Part shown: positions 26,682 through 33,711 of the stretch, one piece after another | Layout of the letters: the number at the start of each line of letters is the position of its first letter | How positions within the stretch are numbered: position 1 is the first letter of the stretch | Assembly (NCBI RefSeq): GCF_002915595.1 | Contig: NZ_PQGG01000027.1 | Location: 1-35,350, forward strand | Reading direction: 5' to 3' | From: Zhongshania marina | GTDB lineage: Bacteria > Pseudomonadota > Gammaproteobacteria > Pseudomonadales > Spongiibacteraceae | Length of the DNA: 35,350 nt | Position numbers and translations under genes: made by a program | The notes under the pieces: generated by a model | Database searches by the model: none | Seen by the model: the letters and a program-made list of their open reading frames with translations, nothing else | Told to the model about the DNA's origin: nothing

Positions 26682-27185
26682 CTATGTTCCTTGCTTTTTG
26701 TGCCTGAACCCAACCTCTTTCTTCTGGACGACGCAACCGCTTCCGGCTGGCATTAGCAGGACTCTGGTGCCGCCATCCTCAAATGCTGCTATGTTTTTAT
26801 TTAGATCGGTCTTATATTTTGCGTCATTAAGAAAACCCTCTTTGGATGTTGCTATGCAGGACTTTGGTGAGAACCAAGTGCGTGTATACACGTAACTACA
26901 CTCCCCATCCGGAGTGGGTGTGACAGTGAAATCAACGAGCTGGTCGCCATCGCTAAACGTGATTTCCATGCTTACATTGAATGGCTGTTTGTCTGGCTGG
27001 GAGGTAGCCCATGATGCCCAGCTACCGTAATTATTTCCTTCCCCAAAAAATTTCTCCAGTGCGGAGACTGTTGATAGGCATGCCTTGAACTGAGCGTTCT
27101 TTGCTATGCCTGTGATCTGCGGATCAGTCGCTGCTACTACGGTTGTTGCGACAAGAAACAAACCTCCCAAAAGCAAACTCTTCAT
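26682..27185 (-). CDS. Secreted protein of unknown function
   Basis: A 167-residue protein with a Sec signal (LLLGGLFLVATTVVA, cleavage near 19). The mature part has four Cys (FKACLST, GECSYVY, PKSCIAT, SGCVVQ) and Trp-rich NYGSWASWATS. It resembles small periplasmic proteins with two disulfides, in line with the DsbA-like gene just across the convergent junction. No family recognised. The 95 nt to the next minus-strand gene contain no feature I can support. Confidence 0.65.
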   Translation of the reverse strand: MKSLLLGGLFLVATTVVAATDPQITGIAKNAQFKACLSTVSALEKFFGEGNNYGSWASWATSQPDKQPFNVSMEITFSDGDQLVDFTVTPTPDGECSYVYTRTWFSPKSCIATSKEGFLNDAKYKTDLNKNIAAFEDGGTRVLLMPAGSGCVVQKKEVGFRHKKQGT

Positions 27186-27280
27186 AACGCCCTCTTTGTA
27201 GTTTAGAAAATCGCTTGTGTTTGAATTACGATGATAAGTTCAATTAATTAGAAAGAGCATCGGATAACTGTTACCACCTA

Positions 27281-28126
27281 TCAAAGCGAAGGATAAATTC
27301 TTTCAACTGAACTATATTTGGTTAGCAGATCAAGGTACTGGTTTCTTGCCGTCTCACTGAGGCCTATTTCTGCGCCCTTTTCATAGATTCTAGTGACAGC
27401 CTCGTGAAAACTGCTGTCCACATACCCCTCATATCGTGCGTCTGCCAAAGTGGTGCGAATGGCCTCTCTGAGTACCGTCAGCCCATTATTCAGATCTGCC
27501 GCTGAGTCGGATAACCAAAATCCAATCCTGTATTGGCAGGGGGCAAAGCCGGCGGACGCACAGACATTGAGGTGTCCCATTGCTTGCTCCGCTGTCGCTT
27601 TTCCGAGATTGGCCAGATAATCAACGCTCATAGGTATCGAACCCTGAGGATCTGCCGCTTGCTCAATTAGGCGAGCGACATAGAACTCGGCCATGTAGCT
27701 GCTAGCCGGCCAGTATCCTTTAGAAGCAGCTTCATTGAGTAACTGGACTGCAGCTAGATCAGCGTTCGGAATTGGGCTATCTGCAAATAAGAGAAGCAAA
27801 GCAGAATTAACAAGCGTATCAATACGTTTATCCCCTTCTGCGAATTTTGTGGCCCAATACTCCGGGGTGGCGTCCACAATGTATGGGACGCCAATTTTCT
27901 GTTCTTGGAAGGTCATGTCATGTCGAGTTCTCTCCATGCCTATTGCAAGGAGCAGGCGCTGAAGTACTGGATTGTCGGTGTTTAACCCGTCGCCAAAAAT
28001 TGCTTTCACCTCCTCTATACTCACATTTGGTGCGGTGTCGGCCGGGCTTGAGGCATAAAGATCACATGACGCGGCTGATATTGATGCCGCCAAGATTCCT
28101 ATGGCGATGTATTTACGAACTGTCAC
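27281..28126 (-). CDS. Secreted protein with Sel1-like helical repeats
   Basis: A 281-residue protein with an N-terminal signal (YIAIGILAASISAASC). The mature region has paired helices such as DLAAVQLLNEAASKGYWPASSYMAEFY and AMGHLNVCASAGFAPCQYRIGFWL, the A..L...A..G...A pattern of Sel1/TPR-like repeats used for protein binding. It could be a periplasmic scaffold. Last gene of the run 29403 to 27281, 9 nt after the preceding stop, hence the same operon. Repeat class is by pattern; no function claimed. Confidence 0.6.
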   Translation of the reverse strand: MTVRKYIAIGILAASISAASCDLYASSPADTAPNVSIEEVKAIFGDGLNTDNPVLQRLLLAIGMERTRHDMTFQEQKIGVPYIVDATPEYWATKFAEGDKRIDTLVNSALLLLFADSPIPNADLAAVQLLNEAASKGYWPASSYMAEFYVARLIEQAADPQGSIPMSVDYLANLGKATAEQAMGHLNVCASAGFAPCQYRIGFWLSDSAADLNNGLTVLREAIRTTLADARYEGYVDSSFHEAVTRIYEKGAEIGLSETARNQYLDLLTKYSSVERIYPSL

Positions 28127-28135
28127 GCTAACTCC

Positions 28136-28705
28136 TTAATCTGAAAAGTAACCTCGACGCTCTACCTTCAACTCTCTCCATACAGGGAGAAACCGTTCTA
28201 CAACCTGGCTGCGGTTGCGTATCGCTCGGATCTTGATGGTAGGCTGGTCATTGTCAGAGGTTTCCATGACGATCGATGCAAGGCCAAACAGTGCAAGAAG
28301 TCCTGCAGGGGGGCTTTTGACATCTTTTACATCGCTGATTTCACAAAATAGCTCTTGCCTAAAAATCTTGGTGATGCCTCTAACTTCTTTGATTTTATTG
28401 TGCGTAATAGTCGTATGCGTGTAGCGGATTGCTAGATAGGCGTACAACATGCTGATTGCCGCTACGATGTGAACGCCGGTTGTTGACCAGGCAATGATAA
28501 GATCCACAAGCGGAGGGTACTGGGTGGCCATTCCGTCGTCCCACATGGACTTGAAGATTAGAATGGCTACCGAGATACCGCCCCACCACAAATAAGTAGG
28601 GAGGTTGACGATTTGCGAAGGTTTCCCTTCCCATAGTATGGATTCATCCGTGTATTCGGCGCTCTTGGGCGCACCTGTCTCTTCTATCGCGTCTCGATCA
28701 CTCAT
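28136..28705 (-). CDS. Membrane protein with PH-like domain
   Basis: A 189-residue protein. Two membrane segments (LWWGGISVAILIFKSMW near 40-56 and IIAWSTTGVHIVAAISMLYAYLAI near 69-92) precede a domain reading RYTHTTITHNKIKEVRGITKIFRQELFCEISDVKDVKS, typical of bacterial PH-like (bPH2/YdbT-type) membrane proteins. The N-terminal 'ILWEGKPSQ' also fits that family. Function of these proteins is mostly unknown. It lies 4 nt after the previous stop and 9 nt before the next start, so it is in the operon. Confidence 0.75.
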   Translation of the reverse strand: MSDRDAIEETGAPKSAEYTDESILWEGKPSQIVNLPTYLWWGGISVAILIFKSMWDDGMATQYPPLVDLIIAWSTTGVHIVAAISMLYAYLAIRYTHTTITHNKIKEVRGITKIFRQELFCEISDVKDVKSPPAGLLALFGLASIVMETSDNDQPTIKIRAIRNRSQVVERFLPVWRELKVERRGYFSD

Positions 28706-28709
28706 CGTT

Positions 28710-29117
28710 TCAGGCTGCTTTAGTGAGGTTTAGAAGGGTTGTAACCGCATCGGCCGGGTCAAAATAATAATCCCGTTTTTGGGAAAAAGACTGAGGGAGG
28801 AAGCGGCAATTGACTAGAACAAAGTGGTGATCAACGGTACACCCTTCTGGTGCCTGGATGTCGTGATCTTCTTGTTGATCCACCAATATCAGCCGATCAA
28901 CTATTTGCCCGGACTGCATAATCTGATTGATTATTCGTGAGGGGGCTGTAGCAAGATGTAAGTTGTCGAGTACCACAGTCTCAGCAGGGTTACCAAGTGA
29001 TATGTTGTCCCGGCCCTTACACTCATAAAGAGTGTAGGAGTGCAACGCTTCCAACACCCCGTAAATCAGCCTATCTGGGTATTCGCCAGGGGCATCTGTT
29101 ACTCTCAAAATCTGCAT
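28710..29117 (-). CDS. Unknown protein, 135 residues
   Basis: The start is set at the ATG at 29117 (MQILRVTDAPGEYPDRLIYG), which leaves 7 nt after the upstream stop; a longer frame to 29219 would overlap that gene by 95 nt. Soluble; contains YTLYECKGRDNISLGNPAETVVLDNLHLATAPSR and a His-rich HDIQAPEGCTVDHHFVLVN. The alternation of short strands and helices suggests an alpha/beta fold. No family recognised. Confidence 0.6.
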   Translation of the reverse strand: MQILRVTDAPGEYPDRLIYGVLEALHSYTLYECKGRDNISLGNPAETVVLDNLHLATAPSRIINQIMQSGQIVDRLILVDQQEDHDIQAPEGCTVDHHFVLVNCRFLPQSFSQKRDYYFDPADAVTTLLNLTKAA

Positions 29118-29124
29118 AGAACAC

Positions 29125-29403
29125 CTATTGCTGACCAAGAAGTGGTTTGTCGTCGGTCGTTTCATGATGAAGTAAAACTGGATGGTCACTTGGCTGGCGA
29201 TCGGAGAGATTTCCGGCATAGATCTCGATCAATCGGATCAGGGTAATCCCCTCTTCGGCCGCTAGTGCAACCATTTCGCTGTACGCTTCGGACGGAGAGT
29301 TGGATAGGGTTTCAAGCTGATACCGCTTCAAATCGCTGGAGAACACGTCAGCGTTGTATATTTTTTTCCGCTTTCCATTGCTGAACCGCCCCTGTATCAC
29401 CAC
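29125..29403 (-). CDS. Small unknown protein heading the operon
   Basis: A 92-residue protein from a GTG start; two tandem GTG codons make the first residue uncertain. Begins VIQGRFSNGKRKKIYNADVF, continues with helices (SSDLKRYQLETL, EAYSEMVALAAEEGITLIRLIEIYAG). It could be a small nucleic-acid-binding or adaptor protein but shows no known motif. First gene of the tightly packed minus-strand run to 27281. Confidence 0.5.
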   Translation of the reverse strand: MVIQGRFSNGKRKKIYNADVFSSDLKRYQLETLSNSPSEAYSEMVALAAEEGITLIRLIEIYAGNLSDRQPSDHPVLLHHETTDDKPLLGQQ

Positions 29404-29470
29404 TTAGAACCTCGACATCTGAATTTGAGTGCTGAGGTGATAGTACAAAAGCTAGGATTGGAATTGGGTA

Positions 29471-29500
29471 AGATTGGGGCAGAGAGCTCTGCCCCAATCT
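29471..29500 (-). terminator. Strong palindromic hairpin after the gene at 29505
   Basis: AGATTGGGGCAGAG (29471-29484) and CTCTGCCCCAATCT (29487-29500) are exact complements with only 2 nt between, giving a 14-bp stem (about 12 if folded as RNA). It starts 4 nt after the stop at 29505 and separates that gene from the operon starting at 29403. The U-tract is weak (TTACCC). Confidence 0.72.
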
Positions 29501-29504
29501 TGGC

Positions 29505-30044
29505 TTAGCAAGAATCGACAAATTCTTCGGTGATGTGCAGCTGATACATTAAGTTCGCTGCTGATGCTAGGCGCCGTGGGTCTTTCAGCCAGTCTTTCAA
29601 TTCACCTCGACATGCGACATCCCGGAGGTTGTCCGCGATAGACGCCGAAATACAGGGGTTCAAGCCAGCGTAGGCATCAAGTTTTGAGAGATCCATCGTG
29701 ACCAGAACTCGCTCAAGCTCAGCCCGGCCACGGTCAAGCACCCTTTTATCATGTCTAAATAGCACCGAAATTGGCATCGCATCGACAAGAAATCGAGCTA
29801 CAAGCAATATTGATGTTTTGCCTCTTCCAATGTACTCAAAAAGCAACACGGAGGTCGCGAGAAGGAATATCTCACCGGGAACCAATCCAGCATTGTCTGC
29901 ATGATTGGCCATCACTAGGAGTGAGCCATTAAAGGCGAAAAATAGACCTAGAGATGCAACCAGGCTCAACATCCTTGCGCGGGATGAGGAGAGCCCTTTA
30001 AACGTGACTGAATCGAGATTAATGTTCAGATTGTTGTCTATCAC
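29505..30044 (-). CDS. Unknown membrane protein
   Basis: A 179-residue protein with two hydrophobic stretches, MLSLVASLGLFFAFNGSLLVMA (25-46) and LVPGEIFLLATSVLLFEYIG (54-73), followed by a soluble helical domain (HDKRVLDRGRAELERVLVTMDLSKL, DNLRDVACRGELKDWL). No family recognised. ATG at 30044 is preceded 52 nt away by the shared promoter element D, and it is followed by a palindromic hairpin, so it is a single-gene unit. Confidence 0.65.
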   Translation of the reverse strand: MIDNNLNINLDSVTFKGLSSSRARMLSLVASLGLFFAFNGSLLVMANHADNAGLVPGEIFLLATSVLLFEYIGRGKTSILLVARFLVDAMPISVLFRHDKRVLDRGRAELERVLVTMDLSKLDAYAGLNPCISASIADNLRDVACRGELKDWLKDPRRLASAANLMYQLHITEEFVDSC

Positions 30045-30071
30045 GGAAACCGCCTTTTGCTGTCTGTTTTA

Positions 30072-30103
30072 GATAGCATTACACGGTTTTTCTATCCAGC
30101 AAC
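30072..30103 (-). promoter_or_regulatory. Shared promoter element, site D
   Basis: Minus strand GTTGCTGGATAGAAAAA, then CCGTGTAATGCTATCT, 52 nt before the membrane-protein gene. The TGCTAT sits 18 nt after TTGCTG, compatible with a weak sigma-70 promoter. Marks the right limit of the region using this element. Confidence 0.5.
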
Positions 30104-30192
30104 CCCCTCCCCCGGTCGTCCAATGATAACAACAATCCTTTTTCATCCCTTGGGTCGTCTCAAAAGGAAAGCCAGTTCAAAACGGAAGCTAA

Positions 30193-30381
30193 TCACCTAT
30201 CATCGGCATTGCAAAACCAGTTTTCGCCATAAGAATTGGTGCGACTCAAATGGCCATCCTCACTGCGTAAGTCTAACCAGCAGCCATTGCTGAAATTGAC
30301 AGAAAAGCCTTTTGATTCTTTTATTTGACAACGTAATTGAACTTTTCCCTCGGATTGAATTTCCCTAAAATAATTACTCAT
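30193..30381 (-). CDS. Possible small protein
   Basis: A 62-residue ORF (MSNYFREIQSEGKVQLRCQI, ending GENWFCNADDR) with plausible composition, predicted strands and GAGGATG upstream. No family recognised and no partner gene. It could be a real small protein at the edge between backbone and cassettes, or chance. Confidence 0.3.
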   Translation of the reverse strand: MSNYFREIQSEGKVQLRCQIKESKGFSVNFSNGCWLDLRSEDGHLSRTNSYGENWFCNADDR

Positions 30382-30389
30382 TATTAGCC

Positions 30390-30727
30390 CATCCTCGACA
30401 TCTCTTTATTTTGTGTCGATTCACCCATAAGCTGACCACTTTGGCCACCTTATTGTAAAACCACTTTTATCGTACGCTAGGAGCGACCGCTCTTGGTGAG
30501 CAGTCGGCAGCTTTGCATGAAGTGCGGCTATCACCCTGAAGCGGCCCTATTAAATCAGTTAATTTTGAAGGACTATTTCAGGAAAGCAGTCATTCGACAG
30601 GCTTGTCGCAAGAGCCTGTCTTTCTGCTCACCTTATTCCAGTTTGATCAAGTCCATACCGGCTTTGAAACGGCCAAATTAAATAATGTGTGTGTATCCAT
30701 AATTCTAATTGGGCACGTTGTTGGTGA
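30390..30727. other. Non-coding stretch between backbone and cassette array
   Basis: No convincing gene. It contains a hairpin GACAGGCT (30596-30603) / AGCCTGTC (30613-30620) followed by TTTCT, a plus-strand terminator-like structure, with a smaller CGACA/TGTCG pair inside it. TTGGTGAGC occurs at about 30494 and again at about 30720 beside attC 2. Probably the terminal part of the array. Confidence 0.35.
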
Positions 30728-30790
30728 GCCTAACGCTCGCACCATGGATAGAAAAAGAGTAGTTTTGGAATCCCATGCACGCGTTTGATA
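30728..30790 (-). other. attC-like recombination site (cassette 2 end)
   Basis: Minus strand shows the integron simple site CGTTAGGC (GTTRRRY fits, 30728-30734), preceded by CCATGGTGCGAGC, which pairs imperfectly with AACGCGTGCATGG about 30 nt upstream, as the L'/L'' arms of an attC do. The opposite end reads ATCAAAC (30784-30790). It starts 6 nt after the stop of the gene at 30797-31210. The loop is long and AT-rich. Confidence 0.65.
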
Positions 30791-30796
30791 ACGTGA

Positions 30797-31210
30797 TCAT
30801 GCAACAGACTTCACGAGATTTTCTGGATATATTGCTTTGCCATCTTTTACGCTTTGAATCCAGGCTTCAGATAGTGCACTAGCGAGAGCACCCTCTTTGA
30901 TTCGCGAAAATTCACTGGCCACCTTCTCAGCCAATATTTCATCATAAGGTTTAATGACAAAAAATAGACAAGCAGAAAAAACTCTCTGCAACATGATCAT
31001 TGCTGTATGACCCCGACAAATTCTTGAACAAATTAAGACGTCAGACCCATTCACAATAGGAATGTAGGCTCTAAATTCTTGATGAAAATGAGTGGCAACG
31101 ACGTTATCTTTATCTAACTTCCATCTGTCTATGTCTATGTGTATTTCCTCCTCATCAAAAATAAAATCTTGCCACCCAACAGTTCCTGAAGGATATGTAC
31201 ATTTTTCCAT
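30797..31210 (-). CDS. Unknown cassette-encoded protein, 137 residues
   Basis: The start is set at the ATG at 31210 (MEKCTYPSGTVGWQDFIFDE) because the frame upstream reads through the Fic fragment. Soluble; WQDFIFDEEEIHIDIDRWKLDKDNVVATHFHQEF, then VLICSRICRGHTAMIMLQRVF and a charged helical end. No family recognised, which is usual for integron cassettes. AT-rich compared with the backbone. It could also be a decayed tail of the truncated gene upstream. Confidence 0.5.
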   Translation of the reverse strand: MEKCTYPSGTVGWQDFIFDEEEIHIDIDRWKLDKDNVVATHFHQEFRAYIPIVNGSDVLICSRICRGHTAMIMLQRVFSACLFFVIKPYDEILAEKVASEFSRIKEGALASALSEAWIQSVKDGKAIYPENLVKSVA

Positions 31211-31214
31211 TTTT

Positions 31215-31431
31215 TTAGCTGCCAACGTAATGGCCCACGCGCACGGCGGCATTTTCTTCCTCTCGTAATAATTCAAAGAAGGCAGGCATGGCATCCCGCA
31301 CAGCCTCTTTACTTGGCGGGGTGTGCATGGAACGTCGGATAAACACGGGAGCATTTCGATAACCAGCCAAATCGGCAGGCTTGTGAATACCAGCGGTTAC
31401 ACCCGGCGCAATTTGCCGCTTGCAGGCTATA
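31215..31431 (-). pseudogene. Fragment of a Fic-family protein
   Basis: A frame reading GIHKPADLAGYRNAPVFIRR, then HTPPSKEAVRDAMPAFFELLREEENAAVRVGHYV, which matches the region of Fic/Doc AMPylators just before the HPFxDGNGR active-site loop. It stops (TAA) exactly where that loop should begin, so the catalytic motif is missing. The fragment is more GC-rich than the flanks and begins inside the DUF5677-like frame, so it is an insertion or recombination remnant. Confidence 0.7.
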
Positions 31432-31671
31432 GCCATATTCAGGATTCTCGCATAGATTTTTCAGGTCTATATATGCCTTAAGCAGCGAACGGACTATTAG
31501 TGGGATTGCGACACTTTTCTCAACTTTAAACTGATTAAATAAGGCATCTGAATATTCGACCACGGAACAGTAGAGATAAACCATACTCCTATGCCAAGTA
31601 TGTTTCTTATCGAATTTAATGTACTCAAAGTGATCTAGTGCTTTGGTTATTTGGTCTCGGAATTCTTCCAT
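31430..31671 (-). pseudogene. Truncated DUF5677-like gene
   Basis: From the ATG at 31671, about 80 residues read EEFRDQITKALDHFEYIKFD, then SVVEYSDALFNQFKVEKSVAIPLIVRSLLKAYIDLKNL, the RSLLEAYIDL-type helix of DUF5677 proteins, which are usually 250 or more residues. The frame then enters the Fic fragment (the run-on frame ends at 31309). The start lies 9 nt after the attC crossover, the normal position for a cassette gene. It is broken. Confidence 0.6.
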
Positions 31672-31679
31672 TGTAAGGC

Positions 31680-31734
31680 ACCTAACGCCCCCATGAAGCG
31701 CCGCCGAAGGCGGTCGCTTGGATGAGTTTGTTAT
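31680..31734 (-). other. attC recombination site (cassette 1 end)
   Basis: Minus strand: ATAACAAACTCATCCAAGCG, a CCGCC/GGCGG-type stem, CGCTTCATGGGGGCGTTAGGT. This is the classic attC architecture (R'' TAACAAA, L'' TCATCCAAGCG, stem-loop with TTCG, L' CGCTTCATG, R' GTTAGGT with the G/TT crossover), and it closely resembles aadA-type 59-base elements. 55 bp. The R'' overlaps the TAA stop of the membrane-protein gene. Confidence 0.88.
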
Positions 31735-31735
31735 A

Positions 31736-32395
31736 TTAAAATTGCACATACTCACCTGCCAAGCATTTTAAATAACTAACTAATGACATAGCTTTTGGAG
31801 ATCCGAGGTATGCACTTAGAACAGATGTGTAGCTAATGATTGCCAGTGCCATGAAAAGCATGACAAAGCCATTTCTCAAACACTGATATGCAACTTCATT
31901 ACGGACTTGCTTTATAAGATTTACATTCTCTTGCCCTATAAGAGCCTTTATGCCCTCAACTCTTTCATTACTTGCTTTTAAGCACTCATACCTACTTCCA
32001 TAACCATAAGTTGGCATCAATTTGAAAGCCGATAATGAAACCAAGCCACCAATTAGCATGTATAAAGATGAAATACTTAAAAAGGCAATAACTATTGGCT
32101 TTAACTCATGGTCAGGTAATAATTTAGCAATTGTAGTTGCTGCTACGCCGATTATTGTGAGGCATAAACTTAAGCCAAGGTTGAATTTTGAAGTTTTATC
32201 ATCAATCTGTTTTGATCTTGAGTGCTCTTCTTTCAACCTGCTATCTACAATGGCTTTATCTAATTCATAAAAGAAAGCATGCTCCTCGGACATATAATTA
32301 GTGGCATCTGAGAGCTTGCGTTTTTCTAATCTATATAGATAGATAAAAGGAAAAGGTACGCTGAGGACCCCTTTTAGGTTTTCCATAATCTTCAT
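31736..32395 (-). CDS. Cassette-encoded membrane protein, third gene of the ATP-grasp cassette
   Basis: A 219-residue protein with three membrane segments: FNLGLSLCLTIIGVAATTIA (about 70-90), IVIAFLSISSLYMLIGGLVSLSAF (100-123) and GFVMLFMALAIISYTSVLSAYL (175-196). The N-terminal 65 residues and the middle loop (YGSRYECLKASNERVEGIKAL) are soluble and helical. No known family; the layout recalls small effector or exporter membrane proteins (SLATT-like), not an ABC transporter. ATG overlaps the ligase stop (ATGA), so it is coupled to the ligase and probably serves the same peptide as transporter, immunity factor or target. Confidence 0.75.
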   Translation of the reverse strand: MKIMENLKGVLSVPFPFIYLYRLEKRKLSDATNYMSEEHAFFYELDKAIVDSRLKEEHSRSKQIDDKTSKFNLGLSLCLTIIGVAATTIAKLLPDHELKPIVIAFLSISSLYMLIGGLVSLSAFKLMPTYGYGSRYECLKASNERVEGIKALIGQENVNLIKQVRNEVAYQCLRNGFVMLFMALAIISYTSVLSAYLGSPKAMSLVSYLKCLAGEYVQF

Positions 32396-33324
32396 CTTGA
32401 TAGAGCGTCTGCGATATGTTTTTCTATTGCTCTCTTTTCATTTGAAAGCCAGCCCCATTCACCAGTGGGATTAATTTCAATAAAGTAATACTCTCCATTA
32501 CTTTCTATAAAATCAATAGCTCCAAAATTTAAATTCAGTCTCTTCATAAATAACTTGCAGATTTTCACTAGTTCGTCAGGTAGTGGAATGTCTGTATATT
32601 CTATGTGCTCTCTTTTTGTAAGTCTCCAGTCATCATCTATTCCCGCTCCATTAGATGTTATTTTTACCGCGAAAATATCATTTTCTATTACCGTAACTCT
32701 AATATCTGTTTTTTTATTAACATAATACTGAACTATTAATGGCGCTGAATTAACGTTACCTTTTATAAGTTCTGATGCTTCAACATTAGAAGTATAGGTA
32801 AATAAACAGTCGTCACCATCCATTAGCAATACAGTGTCTAAAGATTTAACTATAATTTTGGTGTCTAGTATTTTTGAGTTTTTGAAACTATTCCCAACTT
32901 CAGTCACCGGAACTTTAAAGCCAACTTCTGATGCTATCATTAGCTGATACGGCTTTGATTCTGCCGCATAAGTACTTGCTGGCCAATTCATCCAATATGA
33001 ATCTTCAAATAGCATTAAACTTCTTAAAAAAGCTGACCATTGTGATCTGGACAACTGCTCTTCGAGATTTAAGGCATTCGCAGGAGTGTTTCTTAAGAAA
33101 ACTGCTTGTCGAAACCAAATTGATTTAACTTTTGTTATTTCCCTATCGATGCCTTCCCCTGAGATATGAAACTCTTTTTTTACTGGATTTATATTTATTT
33201 CGTATTGGCTAAGATTTTCTTTGTTGATTCGCAAGTAATCAACATTTCTTTTCTCTAGCTCTTGAATCACCAGGTCTACTGAGAAGTCATATATGCTTGA
33301 TACAATAAGGCAGGTTCCACTCAT
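32392..33324 (-). CDS. MvdC/MvdD-like ATP-grasp peptide ligase (RiPP maturase)
   Basis: A 310-residue ATP-grasp enzyme of the graspetide maturase type. Visible motifs: pre-ATP-grasp domain with SIWFRQAVFLR (68-78); YWMNWPASTYAAESKPYQLM (110-129); VKSL at 159-162 with Lys160 for ATP; QYYVNKKTDIRVTVI (199-213); DDDWRL (230-235); FGAIDFI (267-273); and metal-binding FIEINPTGEWGW (281-292). Such enzymes join Asp/Glu side chains to Ser/Thr/Lys in a leader-guided precursor, giving lactone or lactam rings. The start codon overlaps the stop of the 67-residue ORF upstream, the expected substrate, and its stop overlaps the membrane-protein gene. AT-rich cassette DNA. Confidence 0.88.
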   Translation of the reverse strand: MSGTCLIVSSIYDFSVDLVIQELEKRNVDYLRINKENLSQYEININPVKKEFHISGEGIDREITKVKSIWFRQAVFLRNTPANALNLEEQLSRSQWSAFLRSLMLFEDSYWMNWPASTYAAESKPYQLMIASEVGFKVPVTEVGNSFKNSKILDTKIIVKSLDTVLLMDGDDCLFTYTSNVEASELIKGNVNSAPLIVQYYVNKKTDIRVTVIENDIFAVKITSNGAGIDDDWRLTKREHIEYTDIPLPDELVKICKLFMKRLNLNFGAIDFIESNGEYYFIEINPTGEWGWLSNEKRAIEKHIADALSR

Positions 33325-33524
33325 TCTCCTTTCTGATCCTCGCCCGTTTCCACATCACATTTCTTCGTAGCTTGTGTCCCAAATTTTGATGTATGGCTTA
33401 CTAAAGGCTTGTTTTCATACATCCAAATTCCTCTTTTGTGATCAAACACACTACCTTTTGGCATTTCAGGTTTTTGTTGGAAAGGTTTTCTCTTTGCGAA
33501 TTTTATTAAGAGATGATTTTGCAC
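33321..33524 (-). CDS. Candidate graspetide-type precursor peptide
   Basis: A 67-residue basic peptide from GTG at 33524 with AAGGAG 6-11 nt upstream. Leader-like half: NHLLIKFAKRKPFQQKPEMPK; middle DHKRGIWMYENKPLV; C-terminal core candidate SHTSKFGTQATKKCDVETGE followed by DQKGE. The tail combines Thr/Ser/Lys acceptors with Asp/Glu donors, as required for ATP-grasp ring formation. Stop overlaps the ligase ATG by ATGA. Identity as a precursor rests on size, position and composition; no known graspetide leader motif (such as PFFARFL) is present. Confidence 0.65.
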   Translation of the reverse strand: MQNHLLIKFAKRKPFQQKPEMPKGSVFDHKRGIWMYENKPLVSHTSKFGTQATKKCDVETGEDQKGE

Positions 33525-33546
33525 GAATTCTCCTTATGAATATAAC

Positions 33547-33563
33547 GAGGCTGTAGATTTTCT
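33547..33563 (+). repeat. Left terminal inverted repeat of the IS
   Basis: GAGGCTGTAGATTTTCT, exact reverse complement of 35329-35345. It defines the left end of the IS next to the precursor-peptide gene, 22 nt upstream of that gene's GTG, so the IS end may affect its transcription. Confidence 0.9.
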
Positions 33564-33711
33564 GATTTAGCAGAACGCATGATTCCTCGCGCCTCAAAAT
33601 CTTGCTTATTTTCGGATTTCTTCACAACGCTTCCTGCTCCTTTGGATTTCTATCAGCCGCTTCGTTTTGTTCTGAGGCACCACTTTGAGCTGTAAATGGC
33701 CCTTGTTCCGC

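Noticed and set aside
30493-30788. Two plus-strand ORFs of about 60 codons in the non-coding stretch
   Set aside because: They run through a hairpin and the attC-like site and read against cassette orientation.
33564-33711. A 39-codon ORF starting GTG inside the IS left end as a second precursor peptide
   Set aside because: It crosses the terminal repeat of the IS and its only upstream context is the transposase end; likely chance.
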